A stretch of DNA of 64,000 nucleotides from Acidobacteriota bacterium (lineage in GTDB: Bacteria; Acidobacteriota; Terriglobia; Terriglobales; Acidobacteriaceae), in NCBI GenBank assembly GCA_021836865.1, contig JAKBHH010000002.1, positions 1 through 64,000 on the forward strand, written 5' to 3'. The notes below the pieces were generated by a model. It searched no databases. It was not told the DNA's origin and worked only from the letters and a program-made list of their open reading frames with translations. Position numbers and translations under genes: made by a program. Below, in pieces: positions 47,723-58,500 of the stretch (positions are counted from its first letter, which is position 1; the number at the start of each line of letters is the position of its first letter).

Positions 47723-49462
47723 ATGAGGAATCGAACATCAGAGTGCATCGTACTACTCTTCTCCGTCTGCACTCTCAGCGCGCAAATTCCTGCAGCGGCC
47801 GTGCCCAAACAGCTCGCGCAACCCTCTGTGCCGCATTTTCGAGACGTTTCGCAGGAGGTTGGACTTCGCACTATCCCTCACACAAATCTCGACCGGCGCT
47901 ATGTCATCGAAACGATGAGCGGCGGAGGAGTTGCCTTTCTGGATTGCGATAACAACGGCAAATTAGACATTGCCGTGGTGAACGATTCCTCAATCGACCG
48001 CTACCTTGCCGGCGGCGATCCTATGATCACGCTCTATCGGGAGGATGGCAACGAGAAGGCACCGCACTTCACTGACGTCACCGCAGCAGCGGGGTTGACA
48101 ACCAAGGGATGGGCCACCGGGGTTGCAGTCGCCGACTATGACAACGACGGTCTTCCTGATATTTATGTCACCGGATACGGCCACAATGTGCTCTACCACA
48201 ATCTTGGTGGCTGCAGATTCTCCGACGTTACGGCAAAGGCGGGTGTTGGCGGCGGTGGCTTTAGCGCCGGAGCCGCCTGGGCCGACTACGACCGTGACGG
48301 ATTTGTGGATCTTTACGTTGCCCGCTATGTTTCCACCGATCCCCGACATCTTCCAGACCCTCAAAGGAAGGTATACAAGAGCGTACTCACCGAACTGCCA
48401 GGCACGATGCCGGGCGAAACCAACTTCCTCTACCGCAATCGGGGCGACGGAACCTTCGAAGAGGTTGCGGCCAAATCCGGTGTCCAGAACACACAAAGGG
48501 CGCACGGCATGGGAATCTGTTGGGGAGATTTCGACGGCGATGGATGGCCCGATCTCTATGTCACTAACGATGGATACCGCAATTTTCTGTTTCACAACAG
48601 AAGGACAGGAACCTTTGAGGATATCGGCCTCTATTCAGGCACGGCCTACGGCGAAATGGGACAAACCTTCGGAAACATGGCCTGCGATGTTGCCGACCTG
48701 GAGCACAACGGCAGATTCGACCTGGTGGTGACCCGTTTTGCCGGCCAGCCGGCCAGCCTGTACATCAACGACGGCCACAACGAGTTTCAGGACGTTGCCG
48801 ACCGCGCCGGAATCGCCGCTCCCACATTACCGCTCGTCAAGTGGGGTGCAAACTTCGCAGACTTCGACAACAGCGGTTGGCAGGATCTTTTTATAGCCTC
48901 GGGCAACTTCTCGACTTTGCTCAATGGAGTACCCGGCGAACCCCCCTTTGTCGAGCCCATCGAGCTTTTTCTCAACGAGACGAACGGCAAGTTCCGCGAG
49001 GTCGCTACCGCTACTGGCTTAAATGCAGGCCCGTTGGAATCCCGGCGGGGAACAGCCTTGGGAGATGTGAATAACGACGGAAGACTTGACATCCTCGTTT
49101 TCAACGTCGGCGCTCCACCCTCACTTTTTCTCAACGAAACCAGGAATGACAACCACTGGATCACGCTGCATCTGGTGGGCACGAAGAGTAACCGGATGGC
49201 GATTGGCGCCCGAGTGGCCGTCATCACCGGCAATGTCGAGCAACTCGATGAAGTCCGCGCCGGAGGAAGCTATCTTTCCACCAGCGACCCGCGACTCCAT
49301 TTTGGACTCGGCTCGGCTGCCGCCTTCGACCGCATCGAGGTCCTTTGGCCCAGCGGCCTATTCGAACAGTTCCCAGGAGGCTTGGGCGATCGATTTGTCT
49401 CCCTGGTGGAAGGAAGTGGCACCGCACTGCACGCAGGCCAGGATCTCCTGAAGGAGAAGTAA
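47723..49462 (+). CDS. CRTAC1-like FG-GAP/VCBS repeat protein with ASPIC/UnbV domain
   Basis: 579 residues with a signal peptide (CIVLLFSVCTLSAQ). Repeated FG-GAP/VCBS blades with calcium-type loops (VADYDNDGLPDIYV, WADYDRDGFVDLYV, GDFDGDGWPDLYV, GDVNNDGRLDILV) form a beta-propeller. The C-terminal ASPIC/UnbV domain is seen in NRMAIGARVAVITG and RIEVLWPSG. Such proteins are secreted or outer-surface proteins, common in acidobacteria. The partner is unknown; TPR and TonB genes often accompany it, and both occur later in this window. Confidence 0.9.
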   Translation: MRNRTSECIVLLFSVCTLSAQIPAAAVPKQLAQPSVPHFRDVSQEVGLRTIPHTNLDRRYVIETMSGGGVAFLDCDNNGKLDIAVVNDSSIDRYLAGGDPMITLYREDGNEKAPHFTDVTAAAGLTTKGWATGVAVADYDNDGLPDIYVTGYGHNVLYHNLGGCRFSDVTAKAGVGGGGFSAGAAWADYDRDGFVDLYVARYVSTDPRHLPDPQRKVYKSVLTELPGTMPGETNFLYRNRGDGTFEEVAAKSGVQNTQRAHGMGICWGDFDGDGWPDLYVTNDGYRNFLFHNRRTGTFEDIGLYSGTAYGEMGQTFGNMACDVADLEHNGRFDLVVTRFAGQPASLYINDGHNEFQDVADRAGIAAPTLPLVKWGANFADFDNSGWQDLFIASGNFSTLLNGVPGEPPFVEPIELFLNETNGKFREVATATGLNAGPLESRRGTALGDVNNDGRLDILVFNVGAPPSLFLNETRNDNHWITLHLVGTKSNRMAIGARVAVITGNVEQLDEVRAGGSYLSTSDPRLHFGLGSAAAFDRIEVLWPSGLFEQFPGGLGDRFVSLVEGSGTALHAGQDLLKEK

Positions 49463-49919
49463 GATTGCCAAATAGTGCGCGCCGTTGACTTTGACGCGAC
49501 ATCCTCTGACGAAAGCGACTCAGGTCTGTTTCGAGCAGCCCTGGGTACGTTTCCAACTCCGGTTCTGCACTGGACGTGAGCCATTGCTTGATCTCCCCGA
49601 GTCTGCGATGAAACTGCAGGGAACCGGTGCTGTCTTGCGTCGCATAGGCGAGTCAAGCTCACTTTGTGCATTTTCGCCCCACCCACATTCCGCAGAAACT
49701 TCTTTCGAAACTGCTTTCCGACTCGACAAATCCGAGATTCTTCGTCGGCGCATGGGGGAGAATCACATGTGGTTCGGTTGTTGTGCGATTGTTTTCGGTG
49801 TTAAATCCTTGGCAGATGCCGGAATGCGCGTGGAGACTCGGACTTGTGCCTGCCAATTGCCTGGGTAAAGGTGTCTCTTTGTAACGGATAGAGGGGACTA
49901 TCAGGCTAAAGGGGATCGA
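49463..49919. other. Intergenic gap, nothing recognised
   Basis: 457 bases between two plus-strand genes. The open frames over it (49485-49868 and the minus-strand 49659-50162) show no family. It probably holds the promoter of the Tat-exported gene that follows. Confidence 0.4.
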
Positions 49920-51440
49920 ATGGAAGAGGTAAAGATGTACAGCGAGGAGCACGGGAAAGACCGTGAGAGCTGGATGCCGAATCGCCGGGAATTCCTGGCG
50001 GGATCTGCGGCGCTGGGGCTGGCCGGGTGGACCGGAAAGATAGCCGGCGCGCTCCCGGAAAAGAATGGCTGGAGCGGGTTGCCTGCGCGCCCTTCTGAGC
50101 CCCCCCTCGACTTTCACGCCCTGGCTAGTGCTTTTGACGCCTACGTGATGGACCCCACGCACGGGCTGAATCTGGTCGCTAAGGATGGCCGCCAGGTGTT
50201 TCCTTCGGCGGTTGAAGGCGAGGAGGACGGAGGACTGACAGCCTACGGGCCAATGGCATTGGGCAAGGAACTGCGCGGAAGTGGGTTAGAGGGCCTGGCG
50301 AAATCGTTGCAGGGCTACTTCAGCGAACCTTATGGGCTGTTTCTTGATGGTGCCGGCGCAACGTTATGCGAATACTGGTACCTGATGAATGTGACCGCTC
50401 TGGCCTTTGGGCTGATTCAGTTGCGCTTTAGCAGGGATGCAGCGTGGCTTGCGCGTGTAGAGCGAAGTGCGACGCGACTGCGGGATATGGCGCAGCAGAT
50501 TCGCTACGACTTCAATGACCAGGGCTACGACTTCTCCAAGAACGCTACCTTTACCAACCACAATATCTATCGTCAGCCTGATGCGGTAGGCGGATATTCC
50601 TACGTGATGCTTCTGGCGTGGAAGTTGACGGGCAAGGAGTTCTGTCTGGCTGAAGCGAAGACAGGAATCGATCATTACCTGAGCTTTGCCGCCAATCCCT
50701 GGTACGAGGTTCCCAGCGGCGCAATGGCAGTTTTTGCCGCTGCACGGCTTGAAGCGATGGGGTATCCAGCGAACGCAACAAAGGCGCTGGCCTTCGTGCT
50801 TGATTCGAAGGTAGGGCTCATGGCCACGGGACAATGGGGCGGCCGCGCGGTCGATGGGCTGATGGCGGGCTTTAGCACCGAGCCGGCCGGTCAGGCATAC
50901 AGCATGGAGTCGATGGTCACTCTGCCCTATCTATTGCCGGCGGTGAGATTCCGGCCAGAGTTGGCTGGGGTGGTTGCGAAGTATGCACTGAACGTGGCGG
51001 CGAACCTGCGCTGGTTCTATCCGGAGTACTTGCCACGCGAAAATCAAAGCCGGCCGGATCTGCCTGCGGTCTTTCCTTATGAACGGTTGAGCCGCGCAGA
51101 AAAGGGACACAGCCCGTATGCGACGGGTGACTTTGCAGGACACCGCTCGATCTACGGTGGCGCCTATGTTTTGTGGCTCGATCAGGTAATGCAGCCTCAG
51201 GGAGATCCATGGCTGCTGCGCTGGGATCTTTCCAAGACGAACTTCCTGGATCGCGACCTGCCGCCTGCATTTCTTTATTACAATCCTTTGCCGGCCGAGA
51301 GGACCGTCACAATTGAGACAATTGAGGGGCACAGCCAGATTCACGATCTGACGCTCAACGTACGGCTGCATCCGCGCGCGGGCAAGGCGGAACTGAAGCT
51401 TCAACCGTTTGAAACACGAGTGATTGAGATGAGAGCTTAG
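49920..51440 (+). CDS. Tat-exported protein of unknown function
   Basis: 506 residues from ATG 49920 (a start at 49974, MPNRREFLAG, would still keep the Tat signal). The signal is NRREFLAGSAALGLAG. The rest is helix-rich with repeated aromatic/glycine pairs (GYSYVMLLAWKLTGKEF, AYSMESMVTLPYLLPAVRF), resembling an (alpha/alpha)-toroid of the kind used by glycan hydrolases and lyases, and a C-terminal beta-sandwich (DLTLNVRLHPRAGKAELKL). I cannot name the family. It is convergent with the membrane regulator, and the GH130 locus lies beyond. Confidence 0.75.
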   Translation: MEEVKMYSEEHGKDRESWMPNRREFLAGSAALGLAGWTGKIAGALPEKNGWSGLPARPSEPPLDFHALASAFDAYVMDPTHGLNLVAKDGRQVFPSAVEGEEDGGLTAYGPMALGKELRGSGLEGLAKSLQGYFSEPYGLFLDGAGATLCEYWYLMNVTALAFGLIQLRFSRDAAWLARVERSATRLRDMAQQIRYDFNDQGYDFSKNATFTNHNIYRQPDAVGGYSYVMLLAWKLTGKEFCLAEAKTGIDHYLSFAANPWYEVPSGAMAVFAAARLEAMGYPANATKALAFVLDSKVGLMATGQWGGRAVDGLMAGFSTEPAGQAYSMESMVTLPYLLPAVRFRPELAGVVAKYALNVAANLRWFYPEYLPRENQSRPDLPAVFPYERLSRAEKGHSPYATGDFAGHRSIYGGAYVLWLDQVMQPQGDPWLLRWDLSKTNFLDRDLPPAFLYYNPLPAERTVTIETIEGHSQIHDLTLNVRLHPRAGKAELKLQPFETRVIEMRA

Positions 51441-51484
51441 GTGAGCAATTGACCTGGGTGGAACGCGCACTTCGGCGCAGCGGT

Positions 51485-52762
51485 TCAGGGATGAATTACG
51501 CGCGCGGCGATGATTGAAGTGGCGTTTGGAGCGCCGGCGACAGACTTGGTTCGGATGAGGGCTTCGAAGTAAACGGGCTGGTCGGGCGTGCCAGAGATGC
51601 CGAGAGCCTGCTGAAGGCGTTGCCGGTCTGCGGCATCCGCCAGGAAAAGCCCTGCAGCTTCGGTGCCTTCCTGTTGCAGGCCTTGCAGGATGAGAACGCT
51701 GCCGCGTCCATTGGCGAGGGGCAGGAGTGATATGGTTGCATAGTCCTCCCCCGAACTACCCGTGAAAACCAGCCCGTGGTAGGATTCTTGCTCGCCGGCC
51801 TTGGGATGAAGATTCTGGAAGTACTTCAGACTCTCGCCTACGACGCCTTCACGCTCTTGAAAGTTGAGCTTGTCTTGGAAGTAATAAACCCAAGGGTTAG
51901 AGCTCGGGCTGCCGACAAAGACAAAACTACCATCCTCCAAATCGCGTGGGCGCAATTCACGGGCCGAGCGAATTACGAGCCAGTCGCGCGAGCTCCCGCT
52001 CAATCGCACCAGTGTATCCGCCACCACCAGGTCAGCATAGGAGGTGAGCAGCGAGCCGGAAAGGTACTTCATCATGCGCGCTTCGCGGGCCGAGGGGTGA
52101 GCGCTGGAGAAATCCTCGCCGCTCCGGTAGGCGGGGCTTAAATACCGCTCCAGTGTCACTGGTTGCTCGTCCACCAGCCGCGTCATTCCATAATTGACGT
52201 CCGCAACCACCACCTGGACAGGATGATTGGGCGGATTGAAAAGTGCTGCCAGCGGCCACGGCGGGGCAGGCGGCGGTGCGACGACTGGCTTGCGAAACCA
52301 GGCGATCAGGGTGGTCGTCAGAAAGAGCGCCACCAAAACCCAAGGCAAAAGCCTCAGCGACAATCTAGGGCCGTAGCGCGCCAAGGCCGGTGCAAGGATC
52401 GCCGAGGTCCTCGGTTCGGCAGGGCGAAAAAGGGTGGTGTAAGCCCCTTTTGGAATTTCGACGATAGAGGTTTCGCCGCGGCCTTCCCCGTCAAAGTATT
52501 CATGCAGCTTGAGCCGCAGTTGGCGGACGTGAACGCGGACTGAACTGTCCTCTACAACGCTGTAGTCTTTAGCCTTGCCAAAAACTGCGCTCCCGATTCG
52601 GTGTTCCGTCAGGTCCTGGAGCTGACCGTGAAGAGATCTCTCTGCCATGAAGCAAAGCAGGTCTCTGAGACGTGCAGATTTCTGGAAAGCTGGACTGGCG
52701 GTGATCCTTTCAATTAGCTGCCAGCGGGCGTCTGCCCGAAGTTCCGGTTCCACTTCCTTCAT
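51485..52762 (-). CDS. Membrane-anchored winged-helix regulator
   Basis: 425 residues. Residues 1-120 form a winged-helix-like DNA-binding part (ASPAFQKSARLRDLLCFMAE, VRVHVRQLRLKLHEYF, VEIPKGAYTTLF) as seen in many acidobacterial regulators. A single membrane span follows at about 135-155 (LLPWVLVALFLTTTLIAWF), then a periplasmic domain of about 270 residues with no named fold. The topology is like CadC/ToxR one-component sensors. It is divergent from the GH130 operon and may control it or the Tat-exported gene downstream. Confidence 0.75.
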   Translation of the reverse strand: MKEVEPELRADARWQLIERITASPAFQKSARLRDLLCFMAERSLHGQLQDLTEHRIGSAVFGKAKDYSVVEDSSVRVHVRQLRLKLHEYFDGEGRGETSIVEIPKGAYTTLFRPAEPRTSAILAPALARYGPRLSLRLLPWVLVALFLTTTLIAWFRKPVVAPPPAPPWPLAALFNPPNHPVQVVVADVNYGMTRLVDEQPVTLERYLSPAYRSGEDFSSAHPSAREARMMKYLSGSLLTSYADLVVADTLVRLSGSSRDWLVIRSARELRPRDLEDGSFVFVGSPSSNPWVYYFQDKLNFQEREGVVGESLKYFQNLHPKAGEQESYHGLVFTGSSGEDYATISLLPLANGRGSVLILQGLQQEGTEAAGLFLADAADRQRLQQALGISGTPDQPVYFEALIRTKSVAGAPNATSIIAARVIHP

Positions 52763-53198
52763 CCGCGTCCATTCCCATTTCGTTTGATTAAGCGGGCTTC
52801 CAGTCCAACTAAGGATGCGATAAGGACTCTTAGACTGCGCGCTGATTGTAGCGCATTTAATTCGTTAGGGAAAGCTGCTCGTGGACAGCATTTCCATTTT
52901 TCAAGACTGAGAATCGAGCGGATTCAAAACGAACTGCCTGAGCGGATCCCTCCCAAGATGTCGCTGAGGGAGGCTCCACCCTCACGGGCCGCACTTTCGA
53001 GTCTATCCGGGGCTCATTCCCCAGCGATTACCCGCGAATCACATGTAATTCGCACAGATTATCAAAGATTTTTGCGGTAAGTCCCTTTTGCGGTGCACGT
53101 CCCTTAACCCAGGCTCATCAACGGCTCCACACGACCCACTTGATAGGCGCTGAAACGCTGGCGCGAAGACTTCCCCTACCAACGCGAATTGGCTCATA
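52763..53198. other. Divergent promoter region of regulator and GH130 operon
   Basis: 436 bases between the divergently read regulator and phosphorylase genes. It includes a short inverted pair TCCCTC/GAGGGA near 52947-52971. No gene is seen. A binding site for the neighbouring regulator would be expected here. Confidence 0.4.
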
Positions 53199-54266
53199 AT
53201 GACCGACCTTGCAGAACGCTTCGAGCAGAACCCCATTCTCAGGCCGCGAGACCTCCGTCCAAGTGTGGAAGACATGGAAGTGACGTGCCTCCTGAATCCG
53301 GGAGTCTTCCGCTACGAGGGGAAGACCTGGCTATTGGTGCGTGTGGCCGAGCGTCCGGCGCAGGTCGAGGGTAAAACTTCCCTTCCCATTCTGCGTCCTG
53401 ATGGCCGCATGGAGGTACTTGCATTCGATTCGAGCGATCCAAGGCTCAATCTGAGCGACCCCCGCGTTATTAGTTTTGACGGGCGCGATTATCTCACCAC
53501 GCTCTCCCACCTTCGCCTGCTTTCGAGCGAAGACGGCATCACCTTCACCGAGCCGGCGCAATGCCAACCCCTTATGGGAAGTGGAGAGCTTGAAACGTAT
53601 GGCATCGAGGACTGCCGGGTCGCGCAGATTGGCGACACCTACTACCTGACATATACGCAGGTCTCCAACAATGGCGTAGGCGTAGGACTGCGGACCACAC
53701 GCAATTGGAAGGACTTTGTGCATGCGGGCATGATTCTTGCTCCGCACAACAAGGATTGCGCGGTCTTCGAAGGACAGATCGGCGGCAAGTACTACGCGCT
53801 GCATCGGCCCTCCAGCCCGGAACTGGGCGGCAACTACATTTGGCTGGCGGAGTCGCCCGACTTGATTCACTGGGGCCAACATCGTTGTCTGGCCCACACC
53901 CGTGAAGGGTATTGGGATAGTGCGCGTGTCGGGGCCGGAGCGGCTCCGATCCGAACGGCCGAAGGGTGGCTTGAAATCTATCATGGCGCGACCAAGGCAA
54001 ATCGCTACTGTCTTGGCGCCCTGCTGCTTGATCTTGACGAACCCTGGCGCGTTCTCGCCCGCTCCGAGACGCCCATCATGGAGCCGTTGGCGCCTTATGA
54101 GCAGGAGGGCTTCTTCGGCCACGTCATTTTTACCAATGGCCACGTCGTCGATGGTGATTGCATCACGATCTACTACGGCGCCGCCGACAGTGTGATCTGC
54201 GCGGCACGTCTCTCTATCCTGAGCATCCTTGCCAGCCTGCACGTACCCCAGGGAGCAAAGAAATGA
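53199..54266 (+). CDS. GH130 glycoside phosphorylase
   Basis: 355 residues, no signal peptide, so cytoplasmic. The five-bladed propeller of GH130 is seen in FEQNPILRPRD, LLNPGVFRYEGKTWLLVR, GIEDCRVAQIGDTYYLTYT, AVFEGQIGGKYYALHRP and GAAPIRTAEGWLEIYHGA. GH130 enzymes cleave beta-mannosidic bonds with phosphate, giving mannose 1-phosphate. It overlaps the MFS gene by ATGA, suggesting that an imported mannoside is the substrate. Confidence 0.9.
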   Translation: MTDLAERFEQNPILRPRDLRPSVEDMEVTCLLNPGVFRYEGKTWLLVRVAERPAQVEGKTSLPILRPDGRMEVLAFDSSDPRLNLSDPRVISFDGRDYLTTLSHLRLLSSEDGITFTEPAQCQPLMGSGELETYGIEDCRVAQIGDTYYLTYTQVSNNGVGVGLRTTRNWKDFVHAGMILAPHNKDCAVFEGQIGGKYYALHRPSSPELGGNYIWLAESPDLIHWGQHRCLAHTREGYWDSARVGAGAAPIRTAEGWLEIYHGATKANRYCLGALLLDLDEPWRVLARSETPIMEPLAPYEQEGFFGHVIFTNGHVVDGDCITIYYGAADSVICAARLSILSILASLHVPQGAKK

Positions 54267-55552
54267 ATCATCTGCGCAAGGAGTTCGACGTCTTCCTTCA
54301 GTGCCCCCGCTCCATGCAGGTGCTGATGGTGTCGAACATGATGTATGCCCTTGTCCTGCCCGTGATCGAGGTCTTCGTCGCCGCCTATGTCATGCGAAAC
54401 TCGCACGCGGTGGCCAAGGTTGTTACCTATCAGTTGTCCATTTACGCGGCTACGCCGCTGGCTTTTTATCTGAACGGCAAGCTGCTGGGTCGAGTGGGAG
54501 CCAAACATCTGTACGCTGCCGGAATGTTGCTGTCAGGAGTCGCAATGATGCTGATGATGGAGTTGAGCATCCTCACTCCTGTCGCCGTTGCCATCTCGGG
54601 CTTCACCATGGGGCTTGCCACCGGCATCTTCTGGGCAAACCGTGGATTCCTGGCGCTGACCGCCACCAACGACGACAACCGGAACTACTTCTACGGCGTG
54701 GAGAATTTTACTGCCTCCCTCGCTGGCGTCGCAGTTCCGGCGCTCATTGGCGCGTTTATCAGCGGCACTATCCTTTACGGATGGTTAGGCGGGGTTGCGA
54801 ACCGCGCATACCACATCATTGCGATGGTGGTTTTCGGCCTGACAATTCTGGCTGCCGGCATTCTTGAACGAGGCGATTTCCGCAATCCAAAGCATACGCG
54901 CTTCGTCTTCTTTCAATTTCATCGTTTGTGGTGGCGAATGCTCCAACTGGCTTTGCTGAAGGGCTTGGCGCAGGGATATATTGTCACGGCGCCAGCCATG
55001 CTCATCATGTTGCTGGTCGGTCAGGAGGGAACGCTGGGCGCCACGCAGGCCATCGGCGGCGTCTTCTCTGCGTGCATCATGTACCTGGCCGGCCGGATTG
55101 TGGCTCCCAGGCACCGCATCATCGTCTTTTCCGCGGGGCTCCTCCTGTTCTTTCTTGGATCGGTTGTCAACACATTGCTCTTCAACGCCGTGGGAGTGCT
55201 GATCTTTCTCGGTTGTCTTCTTCTGGCGAAGCCGCTCCTGGATCTTGCGTATTACCCCATCCAGCTCGGGGTGATCGATGTGGTCTCCCGGCTGGAGGGC
55301 CGCAACGAGTACGCCTATATCTTCAACCATGAATTCGGACTGTTTGCGGGGCGCTGCCTGGGATGTGGGTTGTTCCTGGGCATCGCTTACGGGTGGTCTG
55401 GAAAGGCAGCGCTCAAATATGCCTTGCCGGTAATTGCGCTGTTGCAGTTGTTATCCATCCGGGTGGCCGGCCAGATCTTTCGGGGTTTGGCCGCAACGGG
55501 CAGCAGCACCTCCCCCGTCGCAGGTCTCGCCGGAAACACAATGGAGGCCTGA
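54263..55552 (+). CDS. MFS transporter coupled to GH130
   Basis: 429 residues from ATG 54263; the ORF-track start is 35 codons earlier inside GH130. About 12 membrane spans are visible, with YGVENFTASLAGVAVPALIGA in the middle and a cytoplasmic loop with the FRNPKHTRFVFFQFHRLWW linker. It is a divergent MFS member, not one of the classical sugar porters that I can name. The ATGA overlap with GH130 points to mannooligosaccharide import. Confidence 0.82.
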   Translation: MNHLRKEFDVFLQCPRSMQVLMVSNMMYALVLPVIEVFVAAYVMRNSHAVAKVVTYQLSIYAATPLAFYLNGKLLGRVGAKHLYAAGMLLSGVAMMLMMELSILTPVAVAISGFTMGLATGIFWANRGFLALTATNDDNRNYFYGVENFTASLAGVAVPALIGAFISGTILYGWLGGVANRAYHIIAMVVFGLTILAAGILERGDFRNPKHTRFVFFQFHRLWWRMLQLALLKGLAQGYIVTAPAMLIMLLVGQEGTLGATQAIGGVFSACIMYLAGRIVAPRHRIIVFSAGLLLFFLGSVVNTLLFNAVGVLIFLGCLLLAKPLLDLAYYPIQLGVIDVVSRLEGRNEYAYIFNHEFGLFAGRCLGCGLFLGIAYGWSGKAALKYALPVIALLQLLSIRVAGQIFRGLAATGSSTSPVAGLAGNTMEA

Positions 55553-55578
55553 GAACAATGCTGAAAAGGAGACACACA

Positions 55579-58500
55579 ATGAACCACACAAGTTGCACGG
55601 CGCAAAGACCGTGCTATCTCGCGGTCTGGTTATTGTTGACGCTTTGCCTGATGGCCGGCATCCCCGCCGTCGCCCAATCGGGCAGAGGTACTTTGACCGG
55701 CTCGGTGAAGGACACAACCGGCGCAAGTATATCCGGCGCCTCCCTTAATCTGACGGAGACAAACACGGGCAGTCGCTATACAGCAGTATCGAGTGACCAG
55801 GGATTGTTCAAATTCCCCGAGCTCCCGCCTGGCACTTACGCCCTGACGGTAACGTCTCAAGGGTTCGAGTCATTTACGCAAAGCGGCATCACCGTGTACG
55901 TGGGTAGTACGGCGACCGTGAATCCCGCATTGAAGGTAGGAGCGAGCTCGCAGTCGGTCACCGTATATAGCGATGCCTCGCATCTTGGGACTGAATCCTC
56001 TGATGAAGGCTTCACGATGTCGCCTCAGGTACTGGAATCGCTTCCGCTGCCCTTTGGCGGTGAGATCCGCAACCCGCTCGAGTTCGCAGCACTCTCGCCT
56101 GGATTCGCCGGCACCATGACCAACAACCCATCCTCGCCACCCTCCGGAAACTTCAAGCTCAGTGGCGGACAACAGGGTGGTGGCGACATCCTGCTCGATG
56201 GCGCCACCACCGAGCTGGCCTCGGCCAACATGCAGGTCACCTATGGGTTCAGCGTCGAGGCCGTCTCTGAGTTCAAGGTCATGACCAACACCTTCGACGC
56301 TCAGTTTGGAAGCGCCAGCGGTGGCGTGGTCAATCTCGTCTCGAAGCAAGGAACAAACGACTTGCACGGCTCGGCGTACGACCTGCTCAAGAATCGCGTC
56401 CTGGATGCTAACAGCTGGCTGAACGATTACCAGAACGCCGTCTTCGGGCCAAACTCAACGACCAAGCCAATCGATACCCAGAACGACTTTGGCGCAAGCA
56501 TCGGAGGGCCGGTGCGCGTTCCCTGGCTTTACAATGGCCGAGACAAGACCTTCTTCTTCTTTAACTACGAGGGCTTTCGGCAACAAAACGGAGGCACCTC
56601 GCTTCTGTCAGCACCCACTCAGGCGATGCTCGGCGGCGACTTCTCGTCCCTTCTAAGCCCGCTGACCGTCGGCGGCCAGACCTTCCAGGCCCACATCCTG
56701 TACGATTACAGCACCTGCACAGGCGCCAACCAGGGACAGCCCTGCCAGGCTTACCCCAACAACAAAATCACCGAGTCCGCGGATCCGGTCTTTGCCGCCG
56801 CTTCCAAGGTCATGCCCGCCGCTCCCACCGGCGCCACCAGCCCTTACTTCAACATCAATGACACCAGTTCCAACCACGAACAAGCCGACATGTGGAACAT
56901 CCGCATCGACGAGAACATCAACGCGCGTAACAAAATCACAGGCAGTTACTTCACAGGCAACATGCCTTACATCAGCACTCAAAGCCTCGGGCCGCTTTAC
57001 ACCGGCGGCAACATCCAGGGCAACAAATATGTCCGTTTGGGCTATGACTTCTTCGTCTCGCCCACCCTGCTGAACCACTTCAACGCCGGCTTCACTCGCC
57101 GCCACCGCCTCGAAACCTCGGGCGAGGGAGGATTTGGCGGTAACTGGGCTACCAAGTTCGGGCTTAAGGGCGTGGGGAACTCGGTTTTCCCTAAATTCAC
57201 CTACAACTACCCCGGAAATGGCATCAACAGCCCCAGTGATGGCGACAGCGTCTTCGACGACAACGTATTTCAATATGACGACACGGTCTCGTGGCAAAAG
57301 GGTCGTCACAGCCTCCGTTTCGGCGGTGAATTCAGGGCCGCGCAATTCAACCTCGGTATCCTGACCGGCAGCGCCGGCCAGTTCAACTTCAACCAGGGTC
57401 CCACCAGCACTCCGAGTGACACGAACTCTGGCTTTGGCTTCGCCAGCTTCTATCGCGGCGCAGCCTCCAACGCGTATATTGACATTCCCCAGATCAATGG
57501 GTGGCGCGCCAAGTATGTTGCCTTGTTTGCCGCCGATGACTGGAAGTTCAATAGCAAACTTACCTTCAACCTTGGCTTGCGTTATGACATGCCAATTCCG
57601 GTGACCGAGGCGCATAACCGCATGTCCTATGTGGACCCGACTCTGCCGAACCCGGGGGCCGGCGGACTTCCCGGCGCTTACGTCTTCGAAGGCAGCGGCG
57701 CGGGACGCCTCGGTGGCAGCTCACCCCAGTCGGTTTTCACAAAGGCCTTTGGCCCTCGCGTCGGCCTCGCCTATTCGGTCGATCCCAACACCGTCATCCG
57801 CGCCGGCTACGGCATCTTCTACTCCACCCAACGCATCGGAGGCTTTGCTGAAAACGACAGCCAGGGCTTCTTCTCCAGCTACACCTACCCCACCCCGGCC
57901 AGCATTCAGACTCCGGCTGTCGTGCTCTCGCAGATCACTGCCTATCCCGGCAAGCTGCCTCCCTTCATCGACCCCACGGTCATGAACGGGCAGGGCAATG
58001 CTCTATTCCTTGAGTCGAAAGTCGACCGCCCCGGCACCATCCAAAACTGGACACTCGATGTGCAGCGCCAGCTGCCCTTCCAGACCATTATTGACGTGGC
58101 CTACGTTGGCGCGCATGGCGATCACCTGCAGGCATTCCTGCATGACCCCAACCAGGGACTCCCGGTGAACCAGGCGCGTGGCGCATGCTTGCAAGTCAAC
58201 ATTGCCAATCAGGCTGGCAACCCGGCATGTGCGGGCCAGACCGTGGTTGCCGCTCCCTATGCCGGATTCAACGGCACCGTGTCTCAGGCACTGCGTCCCT
58301 TCCCGCAGTATGGAACCGTCACGGTGGATTCCGCTACCATGGACGATCCCTTCGGCGATTACACGTACAATGCCCTTCAGGTTCAGGCAACCAAGCGGGC
58401 AGGCAACGGGCTCACCGTATTAGCCAATTACAGTTGGTCAAAGAACCTCACCAACGCCGACTCGGAGTACCCGACCGAGGCCGCCTGGGAAGGTAACGGC

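Noticed and set aside
52945-52973. Terminator-like TCCCTC/GAGGGA pair
   Set aside because: Short stem with a long loop and no T tract in a divergent promoter region; too weak to list as a terminator.
56653-57615. 320-codon minus-strand ORF inside the TonB receptor
   Set aside because: Val/Ala-rich antisense shadow of barrel-coding sequence.
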